Part shown: in pieces, positions 39,892-48,505 of the stretch
Numbering within the stretch: position 1 is the stretch's first letter
How the letters are laid out: the number at the start of each line of letters is the position of its first letter
Assembly: GCA_013791775.1 (NCBI GenBank)
Contig: VMTE01000023.1
Coordinates: 1-64,000 of the forward strand
DNA: 64,000 nt
Direction: 5' to 3'
DNA from: Hyphomonas sp.
GTDB lineage: Bacteria > Pseudomonadota > Alphaproteobacteria > Caulobacterales > Hyphomonadaceae
Made by a program: the position numbers and the translations under genes
Notes under the pieces: generated by a model
The model's database searches: none
What the model was told of the DNA's origin: nothing
The model's input: the letters and a program-made list of their open reading frames with translations, nothing else

Positions 39892-41025
39892 TCAGGTGAT
39901 GGTTTCAAGGAGTTCGCGGTCGAGGAAGGCTTCAATGGAGGCAAGATCCGCATCGGGATGAATATAGGCCGCACCGATGCCGCGCGCCAGGATCAAGGGA
40001 ACACGTCCGCCCCGGGCCTTCTTGTCCTGCTGCATCAGTTCGGCAAGGCGCTTGGCGGTAAATCGGGCGCGGTCGCGTCCAGCCAGGGTCACCGGCAAAC
40101 CCGAAGCCTCGATGACGGTTGCCACCTGCGCCGCATCCGCCGCCGGCGTCACGCCCAGCTCTGCGCCATACCGGAAAGCCAGCGCCATGCCGAGCGCCAC
40201 GGCTTCGCCGTGCAGTAGGTCCGGCCCATAGCCGTTCGCCGCTTCCAGCGCATGGCCGAACGTGTGTCCGAGGTTCAGCAGCTGGCGCACACCGGTTTCG
40301 GTCTCGTCCTGGGCGACGATGGCCGCTTTGGATGCACAGGACCGCGCCACCGCCTCACGCGCGGCGTCGGGCTCCAGCGCCAGCACCCGGCTGCCCTGCT
40401 GTGCCAGCCAGGCGAAGAAGGGCGCGTCATTGATCAGGCCGTATTTGAGGATCTCGGCATAGCCGGCTTTCAGCTCGCGCGCCGGCAGGGTCTCCAGCAG
40501 GGAGGTATCTGCAATCACGAGGCGCGGTTGGTAGAAAGCGCCGACAAGGTTCTTGCCCCGCGGCGTATTCACGGCCGTCTTTCCGCCCACGGAAGAATCG
40601 ACCTGCGCCAGCAGCGTCGTCGGCACCTGCACGAATCCCATGCCGCGCTTCATCAGACTGGCCGCCAGCCCGCCCATGTCCCCGATCACGCCGCCGCCGA
40701 ACGCGATCAGCACATCGCCGCGATCCGCGCCGCCCGCCAGCAGCCAGTCGAGTACGCCTTCCAGTTGGGCAAACGTCTTGGTCTGCTCGCCCGGCGGCAC
40801 CGCCCGCCAGTCGAGCGCAATCCCGGCCCCGGCGACCGCCGCTTCGAGCCGCGCCTTGTGCAGACGCATCACCGTCTCGTCCGTCAGCACGAAGGCCTGC
40901 GGGCGCTTCACCAGGCCGGACAACCGTTCGCCCAGCGCCGCCAGCGCGCCATGGCCGACAAGGATGTCGTAGCTGCGCGCGCCAAGCGCAACGCGGACGA
41001 TCTCGGGCGGTGGGGCAAGGGTCAT
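39892..41025 (-). CDS. aroB: 3-dehydroquinate synthase
   Basis: A 377-residue enzyme of the shikimate pathway that converts DAHP to 3-dehydroquinate using NAD and zinc. Family blocks include [77 protein letters not shown] and [13 protein letters not shown] with the zinc His. I take the ATG at 41025, which overlaps the aroK stop as ATGA; MDSR upstream (41037) is inside aroK. aroK-aroB-CorC are read leftward as one unit. Confidence 0.97.
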   Translation of the reverse strand: MTLAPPPEIVRVALGARSYDILVGHGALAALGERLSGLVKRPQAFVLTDETVMRLHKARLEAAVAGAGIALDWRAVPPGEQTKTFAQLEGVLDWLLAGGADRGDVLIAFGGGVIGDMGGLAASLMKRGMGFVQVPTTLLAQVDSSVGGKTAVNTPRGKNLVGAFYQPRLVIADTSLLETLPARELKAGYAEILKYGLINDAPFFAWLAQQGSRVLALEPDAAREAVARSCASKAAIVAQDETETGVRQLLNLGHTFGHALEAANGYGPDLLHGEAVALGMALAFRYGAELGVTPAADAAQVATVIEASGLPVTLAGRDRARFTAKRLAELMQQDKKARGGRVPLILARGIGAAYIHPDADLASIEAFLDRELLETIT

Positions 41026-41594
41026 GCGGGAGTCCATGTCTGCAGGGCTTTAAGGATGGCCGTCACGGTATTGTTGTGCGGGCCGTCCTTGGACTGAACA
41101 TGCAGGTCAGCCTGGGAATAGAACGGCTCGCGTGCGGTCACGAGATTCGACAGGTGCGCCTTCGCGTCGGCGCGTTTCAGCAACGGCCGGTCATCGCGCT
41201 TCTGCACCCGCCGCCAGAGCGTCTCGAGATCGGCGTTCAGCCATACACTGACGGCCTTCTCCTTCATCAAGGCGCGCGTCTCGGCATCAAGGAAGGCCCC
41301 GCCCCCGGTTGCCAGCACGTGCGGCGGCAATTCGAGAAGGCGTTTCAGCACCTGCTTTTCGCCGCGCCGGAAGTCGGCCTCCCCGTGGAGGGCAAAAATA
41401 TCGGAGACCGACAGGCCGGCAGCCTTCTCGATCTCGGCGTCGCTGTCATAGAAGGCGCGGCCCAGCTTTTCCGCCAGCCGGCGCCCGACCGTGGACTTTC
41501 CGGCCCCCATGAGCCCGACCAGCGCAATCGTGCGCGCCGCAAACGGGGGGCCCGTAACGGTATCAGGCCTTGAAGGGTCACTTTCGTCCGGCAT
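41022..41594 (-). CDS. aroK: Shikimate kinase
   Basis: A 190-residue enzyme that phosphorylates shikimate. The P-loop is [21 protein letters not shown]; the shikimate-binding Asp/Arg/Gly residues are in [22 protein letters not shown] and [10 protein letters not shown], and the lid is near RPLLKR. It has an extra N-terminal 20 residues compared with the E. coli enzyme. It is translationally coupled to aroB and divergent from the small membrane-protein gene. Confidence 0.97.
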   Translation of the reverse strand: MPDESDPSRPDTVTGPPFAARTIALVGLMGAGKSTVGRRLAEKLGRAFYDSDAEIEKAAGLSVSDIFALHGEADFRRGEKQVLKRLLELPPHVLATGGGAFLDAETRALMKEKAVSVWLNADLETLWRRVQKRDDRPLLKRADAKAHLSNLVTAREPFYSQADLHVQSKDGPHNNTVTAILKALQTWTPA

Positions 41595-41711
41595 GTCTCT
41601 CTCTTACCCGGCGTTGCGCGCATGTCCTAGACCTGCCACATAGACGGCGCATTCGGGCGGCAGGATTCGCTCGTAAATCCAGTCGCAAACCAGCTTTCGG
41701 GGCAGAAATCC

Positions 41712-41846
41712 ATGCGCAAATACCTGATCGGCTTCGTTGTGGTCCTCGTGGCGGTCCTCGGTGGCATGTGGTGGCTGGGCCAACAGGCCGTCAAGAACCC
41801 GCCCCCGGACGGCGAAACCCGCATTCCCGTCGAAGGCGTTTTCTAG
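41712..41846 (+). CDS. Small single-helix membrane protein (44 residues)
   Basis: The ATG at 41712 opens a 44-residue frame that ends with TAG at 41844-41846. It begins MRKYLIGFVVVLVAVLGG, a membrane helix led by basic residues, then MWWLGQQAV and a polar Pro-rich tail ending PVEGVF. A weak GGGGCAG ribosome-binding sequence precedes it. It lies 53 bases before xerD in the same orientation. No family is recognised; the hydrophobic start, basic lead and position between divergent genes argue that it is real. Confidence 0.55.
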   Translation: MRKYLIGFVVVLVAVLGGMWWLGQQAVKNPPPDGETRIPVEGVF

Positions 41847-41899
41847 CCCAATTCGGCCGTTTCACGCTGTTTTAAGCCCGCCGCCCTACCCTGCCAGGC

Positions 41900-42796
41900 A
41901 TGTCAGACACCCACCGCATCGGCGCCTTCCTCGAAATGATGTCTGCCGAGCGGGGCGCCAGCCCCAATACGCTGGATGCCTACGGGCGCGACCTGCTGGA
42001 TGCCTCCGATTTCTGCCGGGGCCGCCTGATCCGGGCCAGGCCCTCCGAACTCAGCGCCTGGGCCGTCGATCTGGCCGAACGGGGCCTCGCCCCGGCCTCG
42101 CAGGCCCGCAAACTGTCGGCGCTGCGCCGCTTCTTCCGCTTCCTGTTCGAAGAAGGCGACCGCAAGGACGACCCCACTGCCCGCCTCGATGGCCCTTCCC
42201 CCGCCCGCGAAATACCGGACGTCCTCTCGCGCGAAGAGATGAAGGCGCTGATCTTTGCCTGCGGGAACGATACGCGTCTTCGTTGCCTGGTGGAGCTGCT
42301 CTACGGCGCGGGCCTGCGCGCCTCCGAACTCGTCTCCCTCACCCTCGGCAGCCTGCCGCGCCGCAAGGGCGCGCGCTGGGTGACGGGCGACATCATCATC
42401 CGCGGCAAGGGCGGCAAAGAACGCCTCTGCCCGCTCGGCCGGCCGGCGCTGGAGGCCCTCGCCGACTGGCTTGCCGAGCGCACCAGGGAAAAGGCGCCTG
42501 CCCGCGCCGAGGACTATGTCTTCCCCTCGCGCGGCGCGAGCGGCCACCTCACCCGCCGCCGCCTCGGCCAGCTGCTGGAAGGCCTCGCCGCAGAGTCCCG
42601 GCTCGACCCCGCCCGCGTCCACCCGCACGCCCTGCGCCATGCCTATGCCACGCATCTCCTGCAGGGCGGCGCCGACCTGCGCGCGGTCCAGATGCTGCTC
42701 GGCCATGCCGACATCGCGACCACGCAAATCTACACTCACGTCCTCACCGACGAGCTTCAGGAACTGCTCGAAACGGCGCATCCGATGGCCCGTTGA
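41900..42796 (+). CDS. xerD: Tyrosine recombinase XerD
   Basis: A 298-residue site-specific recombinase that resolves chromosome dimers with XerC at dif. The N-terminal SAM-like domain starts IGAFLEMMSAERGASPNTLDAYGRDL. The catalytic residues are the first Arg in LLYGAGLRASELVSL, Lys in KGGKERLCPLG, H-x-x-R in HPHALRHAYATHLL, His in LLGHADIATT and the nucleophile Tyr in QIYTHV. It is divergent from aroK, a common placement in alphaproteobacteria. Confidence 0.95.
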   Translation: MSDTHRIGAFLEMMSAERGASPNTLDAYGRDLLDASDFCRGRLIRARPSELSAWAVDLAERGLAPASQARKLSALRRFFRFLFEEGDRKDDPTARLDGPSPAREIPDVLSREEMKALIFACGNDTRLRCLVELLYGAGLRASELVSLTLGSLPRRKGARWVTGDIIIRGKGGKERLCPLGRPALEALADWLAERTREKAPARAEDYVFPSRGASGHLTRRRLGQLLEGLAAESRLDPARVHPHALRHAYATHLLQGGADLRAVQMLLGHADIATTQIYTHVLTDELQELLETAHPMAR

Positions 42797-42898
42797 GACC
42801 GGCCAGGCCGTCTGAGAATCGCCGATTGCACAGTCTGCGGCAGACGCTTAGATGGCAGCCGTGCCAGCGGATGCTGGTGTTTTCCTTCGGGGATATGA

Positions 42899-43132
42899 AT
42901 GGGCCGCACCCTTCGCGCCGTGATTGCCACCCTTCTCATGGTCGAGATCGCAGCAATCTTCTTCGGAACGTCCACCTGGGCCATCCTGACCGAACTCCAC
43001 GCCAGCCTGCCGGTCATCCTCGGCGGCGAAGCAGTTGCCGGCCTCGCGGTGCTGGTCATCGCGGTGATCGTGTTCCGGCGCGCCCTGGCCGCCGAGCGCC
43101 GGATCGACGAGGGCGTTTCCTCCTCGACCTGA
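42899..43132 (+). CDS. Small two-helix membrane protein
   Basis: A 77-residue protein: MGRTLRAVIATLLMVEIAAIFFGTSTWAIL is a first helix, VILGGEAVAGLAVLVIAVIVFRRAL is a second, and a short polar tail follows. No family is recognised. It is downstream of xerD in the same direction, about 100 bases away. Basic residues just before the first helix, two well-separated helices and clean codon use suggest a genuine gene of unknown function. Confidence 0.6.
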   Translation: MGRTLRAVIATLLMVEIAAIFFGTSTWAILTELHASLPVILGGEAVAGLAVLVIAVIVFRRALAAERRIDEGVSSST

Positions 43133-43213
43133 GGCCCGCCGCCGCAGGCAGGCCCTCCCCTTTGACGCGGCGCAGCATGGCGCCTATTCCTCTGGCATAA
43201 CCGGAGGGGCCCC

Positions 43214-44269
43214 ATGTCTCAGAAAACGCCGCGCAATTTCTTCAAGCCGCTCGCCATCGGCGCGCCCGAGCCGATGCGCGACCTTCCCGTCCGCCTCGAG
43301 CGGATGATCCATTTCGTCCCCGGCCATAACGACAGGATCCGCCCCAAGGTGCCGGAGATGGCCAAACAGGTGGACGTGATCCTCGCCAACCTCGAAGACG
43401 CGATCCCTGCCGATGCCAAGGACGCCGCCCGCGCCGGCGCCGTCGAGATGGCAAAGATGGTGGACTGGCAGAAATCCGGCACCGGTTTCTGGAGCCGCGT
43501 GAACCCGCTGAACTCCCCCTGGTTCCAGGACGATGTCTCGCGGCTCGTGCTCGAAGCCGGCCACCAGCTCGACGTGATCATGCTGCCCAAGGTCGAAGGG
43601 CCGTGGGATATCCACTTCGCCGATCAGTATGTCGCCCAGCTGGAAGCCAAGGCCGGTCTCTCCCGCCCGATCCTCTTCCACGCCATCCTCGAAACCGCGC
43701 AAGGCGTCTCGCTCGTCGAGGAGATCGCGCAGGCCTCCCCGCGGATGCAGGGCATCTCGCTCGGACCGGCAGACCTCGCCGCCGACCGCAAAATGAAAAC
43801 CACCCGCGTCGGCGGCGGCCATCCCTTCTACCGCGTCATCGAAGACCCGAAGGACGATGGCAGCGCGCGCAGCAATGCCCAGCAGGACCCGTGGCACTAC
43901 ACCATCGCCCGCATGGTCGATGCCTGCCGCACCGCCGGCATCAACGCCTTCTACGGCCCGTTCGGCGACATCTCCGACAGCGAGGCCTGCGAGCAGCAGT
44001 TCCGCAACGCCTTCCTGCTCGGCTGCGCCGGCGCGTGGAGCCTGCACCCAGGCCAGATCGCCATCGCCAAGCGCGTCTTCTCCCCGGACCCCGCCGAAGT
44101 CATCTTCGCCCGCAAGATCCTCGCCGCCATGCCGGACGGCACCGGCGTCGCCATGATCGACGGCAAGATGCAGGACGACGCCACCTGGAAGCAGGCCAAG
44201 GTGATTTCGGACCTCGCCGACCTCGTCGCGTCGAAGGACCCGGAATTGGCAGCAGCTTATGCGGGGTAG
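43214..44269 (+). CDS. HpcH/HpaI-family CoA ester lyase (malyl/citramalyl-CoA lyase-like)
   Basis: A 351-residue TIM-barrel lyase. Typical segments are [34 protein letters not shown] (acidic metal ligands), [35 protein letters not shown] (metal Glu), and [12 protein letters not shown]. The C-terminal [19 protein letters not shown] is as in malyl-CoA and beta-methylmalyl-CoA lyases. It cleaves or forms a CoA ester with glyoxylate or acetyl-CoA. The exact substrate cannot be set from sequence. The ATG at 43214 follows CCGGAGGGG, a strong ribosome site. Confidence 0.9.
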   Translation: MSQKTPRNFFKPLAIGAPEPMRDLPVRLERMIHFVPGHNDRIRPKVPEMAKQVDVILANLEDAIPADAKDAARAGAVEMAKMVDWQKSGTGFWSRVNPLNSPWFQDDVSRLVLEAGHQLDVIMLPKVEGPWDIHFADQYVAQLEAKAGLSRPILFHAILETAQGVSLVEEIAQASPRMQGISLGPADLAADRKMKTTRVGGGHPFYRVIEDPKDDGSARSNAQQDPWHYTIARMVDACRTAGINAFYGPFGDISDSEACEQQFRNAFLLGCAGAWSLHPGQIAIAKRVFSPDPAEVIFARKILAAMPDGTGVAMIDGKMQDDATWKQAKVISDLADLVASKDPELAAAYAG

Positions 44270-44276
44270 CCCGTAG

Positions 44277-44345
44277 GGTGGGTTAGCCGAAGGCGTAACC
44301 CACCATTCCGCCCGGCATGGTGAGTAGCGCTCCGCTCAACCCACC
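44277..44345. repeat. GGTGGGTTA/TAACCCACC palindromic repeat
   Basis: Between the lyase gene and the SnoaL-like gene is the inverted repeat GGTGGGTTAGCC-N6-GTAACCCACC (44277-44304). A second, imperfect half-copy (GGTGAGTAGCGCTCCGCTC then AACCCACC) runs to 44345. Repeats of this type are frequent intergenic elements in many proteobacteria. No T-run follows, so I do not call it a terminator. Confidence 0.75.
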
Positions 44346-44417
44346 CTTACCCGCGCCTTTTCCGTCGCTTCCGTCAGAACTGAAACCGATCTAACCTTCC
44401 ATCCGGAGGACACACCC

Positions 44418-44846
44418 ATGAGCAAGCACCTGATCCCTGAGACCAGCCACAGCCCGAACCTGCAGCGCTGGTTTGACTGGATGGCGCAGGATCATTCGCC
44501 CGCCGGTCTCGCCCTGCTGCTCGCCGACGAGGTGGTGTTCAAGAGCCCCGTGGTTCACACGCCGCAAGTGGGCAAGCCGATCACCATGGGCTACCTGCTG
44601 GCCGCCGGCCAGACGCTCGGCAATGACTGCTTCCGCTATACCCGCGTCTTCGATTGCGGGACCCGCGCCGTGCTTGAATTCGAAACCGAGATGGACGGCG
44701 TGCAGGTCAACGGTATCGACATGATCGAATGGAATGGCGAAGGTCAGATCACGGACTTCAAGGTGATGGTCCGTCCCCTGAAGGCCATCCAGGCCGTGCA
44801 TGCCGCCATGGGCGCCATGCTCGCCAGGATGAAAGCCGGCGCGTGA
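44418..44846 (+). CDS. SnoaL/NTF2-like domain protein
   Basis: A 142-residue cone-fold protein with LQRWFDWMAQDHSPAGLALLLADEVVFKSPVVHTPQVGKPITMGYLLAAG and FETEMDGVQVNGIDMIEWNGEGQITDFKVMVRPLKAIQAVHAAM, the layout of SnoaL-like proteins. Members include small isomerases and ligand-binding proteins, so no reaction is assigned. GGAGGACACACCC precedes the ATG. Its TGA overlaps the GTG start of the acetyltransferase downstream, so the two genes are coupled. Confidence 0.88.
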   Translation: MSKHLIPETSHSPNLQRWFDWMAQDHSPAGLALLLADEVVFKSPVVHTPQVGKPITMGYLLAAGQTLGNDCFRYTRVFDCGTRAVLEFETEMDGVQVNGIDMIEWNGEGQITDFKVMVRPLKAIQAVHAAMGAMLARMKAGA

Positions 44847-45361
44847 AGGCACCCGTCCTCGAAACCGAACGCCTCCGCCTGCGCCCGGCTGTGCCCGGCG
44901 ACCTTGAGGCCGCAACCGCGATGTGGGCGGATGAAGGCGTCGTGCGCTTCATTGGCGGCAAGCCGCGCAGCCGCCAGGAAGTCTGGTTCGCGCTGCTGCG
45001 CGGGGCGGGACTCTGGATGCTGAAAGGCCATGGCTACTGGGTCGTCACCGACCGGGAGACGGGCGCGTTTCTCGGCGAAGGCGGCTTCGCCGATTTCCAG
45101 CGCGGACTGCCCGCCCATCTCGTCCCCGGCCCGGAAGCCGGCTGGGCCTTTGCGCCGGCCGCCTGGGGCCGCGGCCTCGCCACCGAAGCCGTCGCCGCCA
45201 TGCACACCTGGCTGGACGCGGCCCTGCCCGGCGTCAGCAGCTGCGTGATCGAGCCCGGCAACACGGCCTCGGCCCGCGTCGCGGCAAAGCTGGGTTATCT
45301 GCAGACCGGCGATACGATGCTCGGCGGCGTCGTGGTGAATACCTACCGGCGCGGTGCCTGA
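44843..45361 (+). CDS. GNAT-family N-acetyltransferase (RimJ-like)
   Basis: A 172-residue GNAT protein. It begins VKAPVLETERLRLRPAVPGDLEAATAMWADEGVVRFIGGKP, the usual RimJ/RimL-like N-terminus. The acetyl-CoA site is WGRGLATEAVAAM (Q/RxxGxG/A type), followed by VIEPGNTASARVAAKLGY. Start GTG at 44843 overlaps the upstream SnoaL-like stop. Its last 19 bases overlap the end of the convergent EAL-domain gene. The substrate is unknown. Confidence 0.9.
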   Translation: MKAPVLETERLRLRPAVPGDLEAATAMWADEGVVRFIGGKPRSRQEVWFALLRGAGLWMLKGHGYWVVTDRETGAFLGEGGFADFQRGLPAHLVPGPEAGWAFAPAAWGRGLATEAVAAMHTWLDAALPGVSSCVIEPGNTASARVAAKLGYLQTGDTMLGGVVVNTYRRGA

Positions 45362-47112
45362 CGTTCCTGGAAGTCCTGGATCTGGCTGGTCGCCGACGGG
45401 TTCCAGGCGCGCAGGAATTCGAGGAAGGCCGTATCCGGCAGGCCGGGGCTGTAGAGGAAACCCTGCGCCATCGTACAACCGCGCCGGCGCAGAAATTCCG
45501 CCTGCTTGGTCGTCTCCACGCCTTCAGCCACGGTCTTCAGGCCAAGCGTTTCGGCCATCGCCAGGATCATCTCGACAATCGCCGGCGCCTGCTTGTCGGT
45601 TTCCAGCGCCGAGACGAATTGCCGGTCGATCTTGAACACGTCGAACGGCAGCTGGGTGAGCGTCGCGAGATTCGAATGGCCGGTGCCGAAATCGTCGATA
45701 GCCAGCTTGGTGCCCATCGCGCGCAGCGGCGAGATGAACTCCGCCACCCGCGCCGGATCCGACACCGCCATGCTCTCGGTGATTTCCAGCTCCAGCCGGT
45801 TCGGATGCAGGCCTGTCTTGCGCAACACCGCCATGATCGAATCGGTCAGGTCGTGGCGCTGGAACTGGCTTGGCGAAACGTTCACGGCGACCGTCAGGTC
45901 AAAGCCTTCCAGCTGCCAGGTGCGCGCGGCCTGGCACGCCGCTTCGAGGATCTGCATGCCGATCGCGTCGATCAGGCCGGCTTGCTCCGCCACCGGAATG
46001 AACGTCGCGGGCGAGATCAGCTTGCCGTTCGGCCGCCGCCAGCGGGCGAGCGCTTCGGCGCCGCTGATCCGGCCTGTCTGGAAATCGATCTTCGGCTGGT
46101 AGACCGCCCTGAATTCCTTGTTGCCGACCGCGTCACGCAGCTCCGCCTCAAACCGGTAGCGTCCCTGCACGATCCGCGTCAGGCGCGGCGTGAAGAAGCG
46201 GAAACCGGATTGCGCCTCCGAGCGCACCAGCCGCATCGCGAGCTTGGCGTTCTGCATCAGCTTCGAGAACGACTCGGCATCTTCCGGCGCCATCACGATG
46301 CCGCCTGAGATCGACATGGTGGTCTGGCGCGTCGGCAGGTCGAATGGTTCGGCAAACGAGGCCCGAACGGCGCGCGCAATCGAGATCACATGGTCCCGGT
46401 TGATCGCGGAGGGCAGGTAAAGCACGAACTTGTCGGCCGTCAGGGCCGCCAGCATGCTGCCGCGCAGCGCCACCGCCGCCGGATCGCCCAACTCGGACAG
46501 CGCCTTCGTCAGCCGCTGCGCCGCCGCATCGATCAGGGTGTCGCCGGAGGCGGCCCCCACCTGTTCCAGAATCTGCCCGAACCGGTCGATGTCCAGCAAC
46601 AGGAACGCTGCCGGATGGTCGAAGCTGGCCTCCGGCAAGGTCGCATTCACATGCCGCTCGAGCGCGATGGCGTTCGGCAGGTTGGTGCGTCCGTCCATGT
46701 AGGCAATGTGGCGCAGGGTCTCGTTCTCGCGGCGCAGCTTGCGCACGGCGCGGGTGCTGGCCACCCGCAGGCGCCGAAGCTCCGGGAACTGAAGGGACTC
46801 CAGATCCGCTTCGGCATCGACGCGGTTTGTCAGCATATAGGCGGTGAAGCGGACGAAGATGTCCTGCAGGGGCTTGGCGGCAAGGTAGGCGCCGGCCGAA
46901 GAGATCGCGACGCAAATGAGGAACATCGCAACCACAAAGCCCGACGGAAGCAGCAAGGTGGGCGCTTGGCCCAGCACGATCGCCCTGTAGCCGATCGCCA
47001 TGGCCAGCACCGCGCTGAAGAGGACGACAGCCAACAGGGCGCCGATGATTGCGGCGCAAACCGTAATCGTCAGCCTGCCGGTCACCCGGCCAATGAACGT
47101 CTCATTCTTCAA
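45343..47112 (-). CDS. EAL-domain c-di-GMP phosphodiesterase with degenerate GGDEF domain
   Basis: A 589-residue inner-membrane signalling protein. Two hydrophobic helices near the N-terminus (ITVCAAIIGALLAVVLFSAVLAMAI; GFVVAMFLICVAISSAGAYLAA) are followed by a HAMP-like/coiled segment and a GGDEF-like domain whose catalytic motif reads TADKF, so synthase activity is unlikely. The EAL domain keeps EALARW, ELEITES, IDDFGTGHSNL, FKIDRQF and VAEGVET, so c-di-GMP hydrolysis is plausible. I choose a TTG start at 47112 with AGGTGG 7 bases upstream; another TTG at 47154 adds 14 residues. It is divergent from hisB with a palindrome between them. Confidence 0.9.
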   Translation of the reverse strand: MKNETFIGRVTGRLTITVCAAIIGALLAVVLFSAVLAMAIGYRAIVLGQAPTLLLPSGFVVAMFLICVAISSAGAYLAAKPLQDIFVRFTAYMLTNRVDAEADLESLQFPELRRLRVASTRAVRKLRRENETLRHIAYMDGRTNLPNAIALERHVNATLPEASFDHPAAFLLLDIDRFGQILEQVGAASGDTLIDAAAQRLTKALSELGDPAAVALRGSMLAALTADKFVLYLPSAINRDHVISIARAVRASFAEPFDLPTRQTTMSISGGIVMAPEDAESFSKLMQNAKLAMRLVRSEAQSGFRFFTPRLTRIVQGRYRFEAELRDAVGNKEFRAVYQPKIDFQTGRISGAEALARWRRPNGKLISPATFIPVAEQAGLIDAIGMQILEAACQAARTWQLEGFDLTVAVNVSPSQFQRHDLTDSIMAVLRKTGLHPNRLELEITESMAVSDPARVAEFISPLRAMGTKLAIDDFGTGHSNLATLTQLPFDVFKIDRQFVSALETDKQAPAIVEMILAMAETLGLKTVAEGVETTKQAEFLRRRGCTMAQGFLYSPGLPDTAFLEFLRAWNPSATSQIQDFQERQAPRR

Positions 47113-47180
47113 ATGAATGCCACCTGGGGCCTTGATTCGGAAAATCCCCTGCAAACTGCGGCATATATGTTTAGGAATCT

Positions 47181-47211
47181 GTGAACATCCTGAGCTAGCT
47201 GTAATGTTCGC
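47181..47211. promoter_or_regulatory. Palindromic site between the EAL gene and hisB
   Basis: GTGAACAT (47181-47188) and ATGTTCGC (47204-47211) form an inverted repeat with one mismatch around a central AGCTAGCT palindrome (47193-47200). The site lies 20 bases upstream of the hisB start and within the divergent gap, where it could bind a regulator of either gene. Confidence 0.45.
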
Positions 47212-47231
47212 GTCAGACTATAGGCCTGCCC

Positions 47232-47828
47232 ATGACCCAGAAGCGCATCGCCACCATCACCCGGAAGACCAAGGAAACGGATATTTCGGTCACCGTCGAT
47301 CTCGACGGGACGGGAAAATCCGACATCGACACCGGGATCGGGTTTTTCGATCACATGCTCGACAGCCTGTCCCGGCATTCGGCCATCGACCTGACCGTGC
47401 GGTGCCAAGGCGATCTGCACATCGACATGCACCATTCGGTCGAGGATACCGGCATTGTCATCGGCCAGGCGATCCTGAAGGCGCTGGGCGATTTCGCCGG
47501 CATCACCCGCTTTGGCCACGCTTATATCCCGATGGACGAGACGCTGACCCGCGCCAGCCTGGACCTGTGCAAACGTCCCTACCTGGTCTGGAAGGTCGGC
47601 TTCTCGCGCAACAAGATCGGCGACATGGACACCGAACTCTTCAAGGAGTTCTTTCACGCCCTCGCCGGCAATGGCGGCATGTGCCTGCACGTGGAAAACC
47701 TCCACGGCGAGAACTGCCACCACATCGCCGAAAGCTGCTTCAAGGCCACCGCCCGCGCCCTCCGGGCCGCCATTGCGGTGGATCCGAAGCTCGGCGGCAA
47801 GCCGGCCTCGACCAAGGGCAGTCTCTGA
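47232..47828 (+). CDS. hisB: Imidazoleglycerol-phosphate dehydratase
   Basis: A 198-residue single-function dehydratase of histidine synthesis (no phosphatase fusion). Mn-binding motifs are complete: [34 protein letters not shown], and [20 protein letters not shown]. It is the first his gene in the window, divergent from the EAL-domain gene. In related genomes hisH follows at once; here four kilobases of other genes come first. Confidence 0.97.
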   Translation: MTQKRIATITRKTKETDISVTVDLDGTGKSDIDTGIGFFDHMLDSLSRHSAIDLTVRCQGDLHIDMHHSVEDTGIVIGQAILKALGDFAGITRFGHAYIPMDETLTRASLDLCKRPYLVWKVGFSRNKIGDMDTELFKEFFHALAGNGGMCLHVENLHGENCHHIAESCFKATARALRAAIAVDPKLGGKPASTKGSL

Positions 47829-47834
47829 CGAACG

Positions 47835-48413
47835 CTAGATAAGCCGCGCGTCCACCACCACGTCGATCAGGGCGGGGTCGGCCGGCACCTGTCCGTCGAG
47901 CATCAGCATCGCCAGCCCGTGCACCAGCGCCCAGGCCCGCAGCCGGCGCGCCTCCTGCACCGGGGCCGGCACGCCGGCGCCGAACAGGCTGTCAATCGTA
48001 TTGACCAGCATCTGCATCGCCGCACCGCCGTCCCCGGCGCTCGGCGGCGGCACCGGCAGGGGACCGCGGCCCGGCGCCGCCATCATCAGCCGGAACAGCG
48101 ACGGATGCGCGAGGGCAAAGCGCACATAGGCCTGGCCCATGGCCGAGAAGGCAGCCAGCCCCGGCTCCGCCGAGGCCATGGCCGCCTTGAAGGCCGCGCC
48201 CAGGCGGGCATCGCCTTCAAGGCACATCGCGTCCAGCAGCGCCGCCTTGTCCGGAAAATGCCGGTACACGGCGGTCGCCGAGACACCTGCATTGCGCGCA
48301 ATCTCGCGCAGGCTCAGCGCGTCGGCCGGGCCCGTATCGATCAGCTTCAGTCCCTCTTCGATCAACGCCGCCCGCAGGTCGCCATGGTGATAGCGACTTT
48401 TCTCCGAACTCAT
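47835..48413 (-). CDS. TetR-family transcriptional regulator
   Basis: A 192-residue repressor-type protein. The HTH region is YHHGDLRAALIEEGLKLIDTGPADALSLREIARNAGVSATAVYRHFPDKAALLDAMC, standard for TetR. The C-terminal half (about residues 75-190) is the variable ligand domain, Ala-rich. Start MSSEKSRYHHG at 48413 is preferred because an upstream ATG (48440) would place candidate operator sequence inside the gene. It is divergent from a carotenoid oxygenase gene, its most likely target, and its end lies 6 bases from hisB. Confidence 0.9.
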   Translation of the reverse strand: MSSEKSRYHHGDLRAALIEEGLKLIDTGPADALSLREIARNAGVSATAVYRHFPDKAALLDAMCLEGDARLGAAFKAAMASAEPGLAAFSAMGQAYVRFALAHPSLFRLMMAAPGRGPLPVPPPSAGDGGAAMQMLVNTIDSLFGAGVPAPVQEARRLRAWALVHGLAMLMLDGQVPADPALIDVVVDARLI

Positions 48414-48457
48414 GTTGACAGTGTTATCATTTCCAGTCATGTTACCAGCGTAAACAT
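48412..48457. promoter_or_regulatory. Candidate TetR operator pair
   Basis: Two similar palindromes in tandem: ATGTT-N9-ATCAT (48412-48430) and ATGTT-N9-AACAT (48439-48457). They lie between the TetR gene and the carotenoid oxygenase. TTGACA (48415-48420) could be a -35 box for the + strand gene, with a weak -10 17 bases downstream, so binding would block both directions. This is inferred from position and symmetry. Confidence 0.45.
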
Positions 48458-48505
48458 TATGTCCGCCGCCCGCAACCGCCAACCCAACGTGTCAGGAGCT
48501 ACAAA

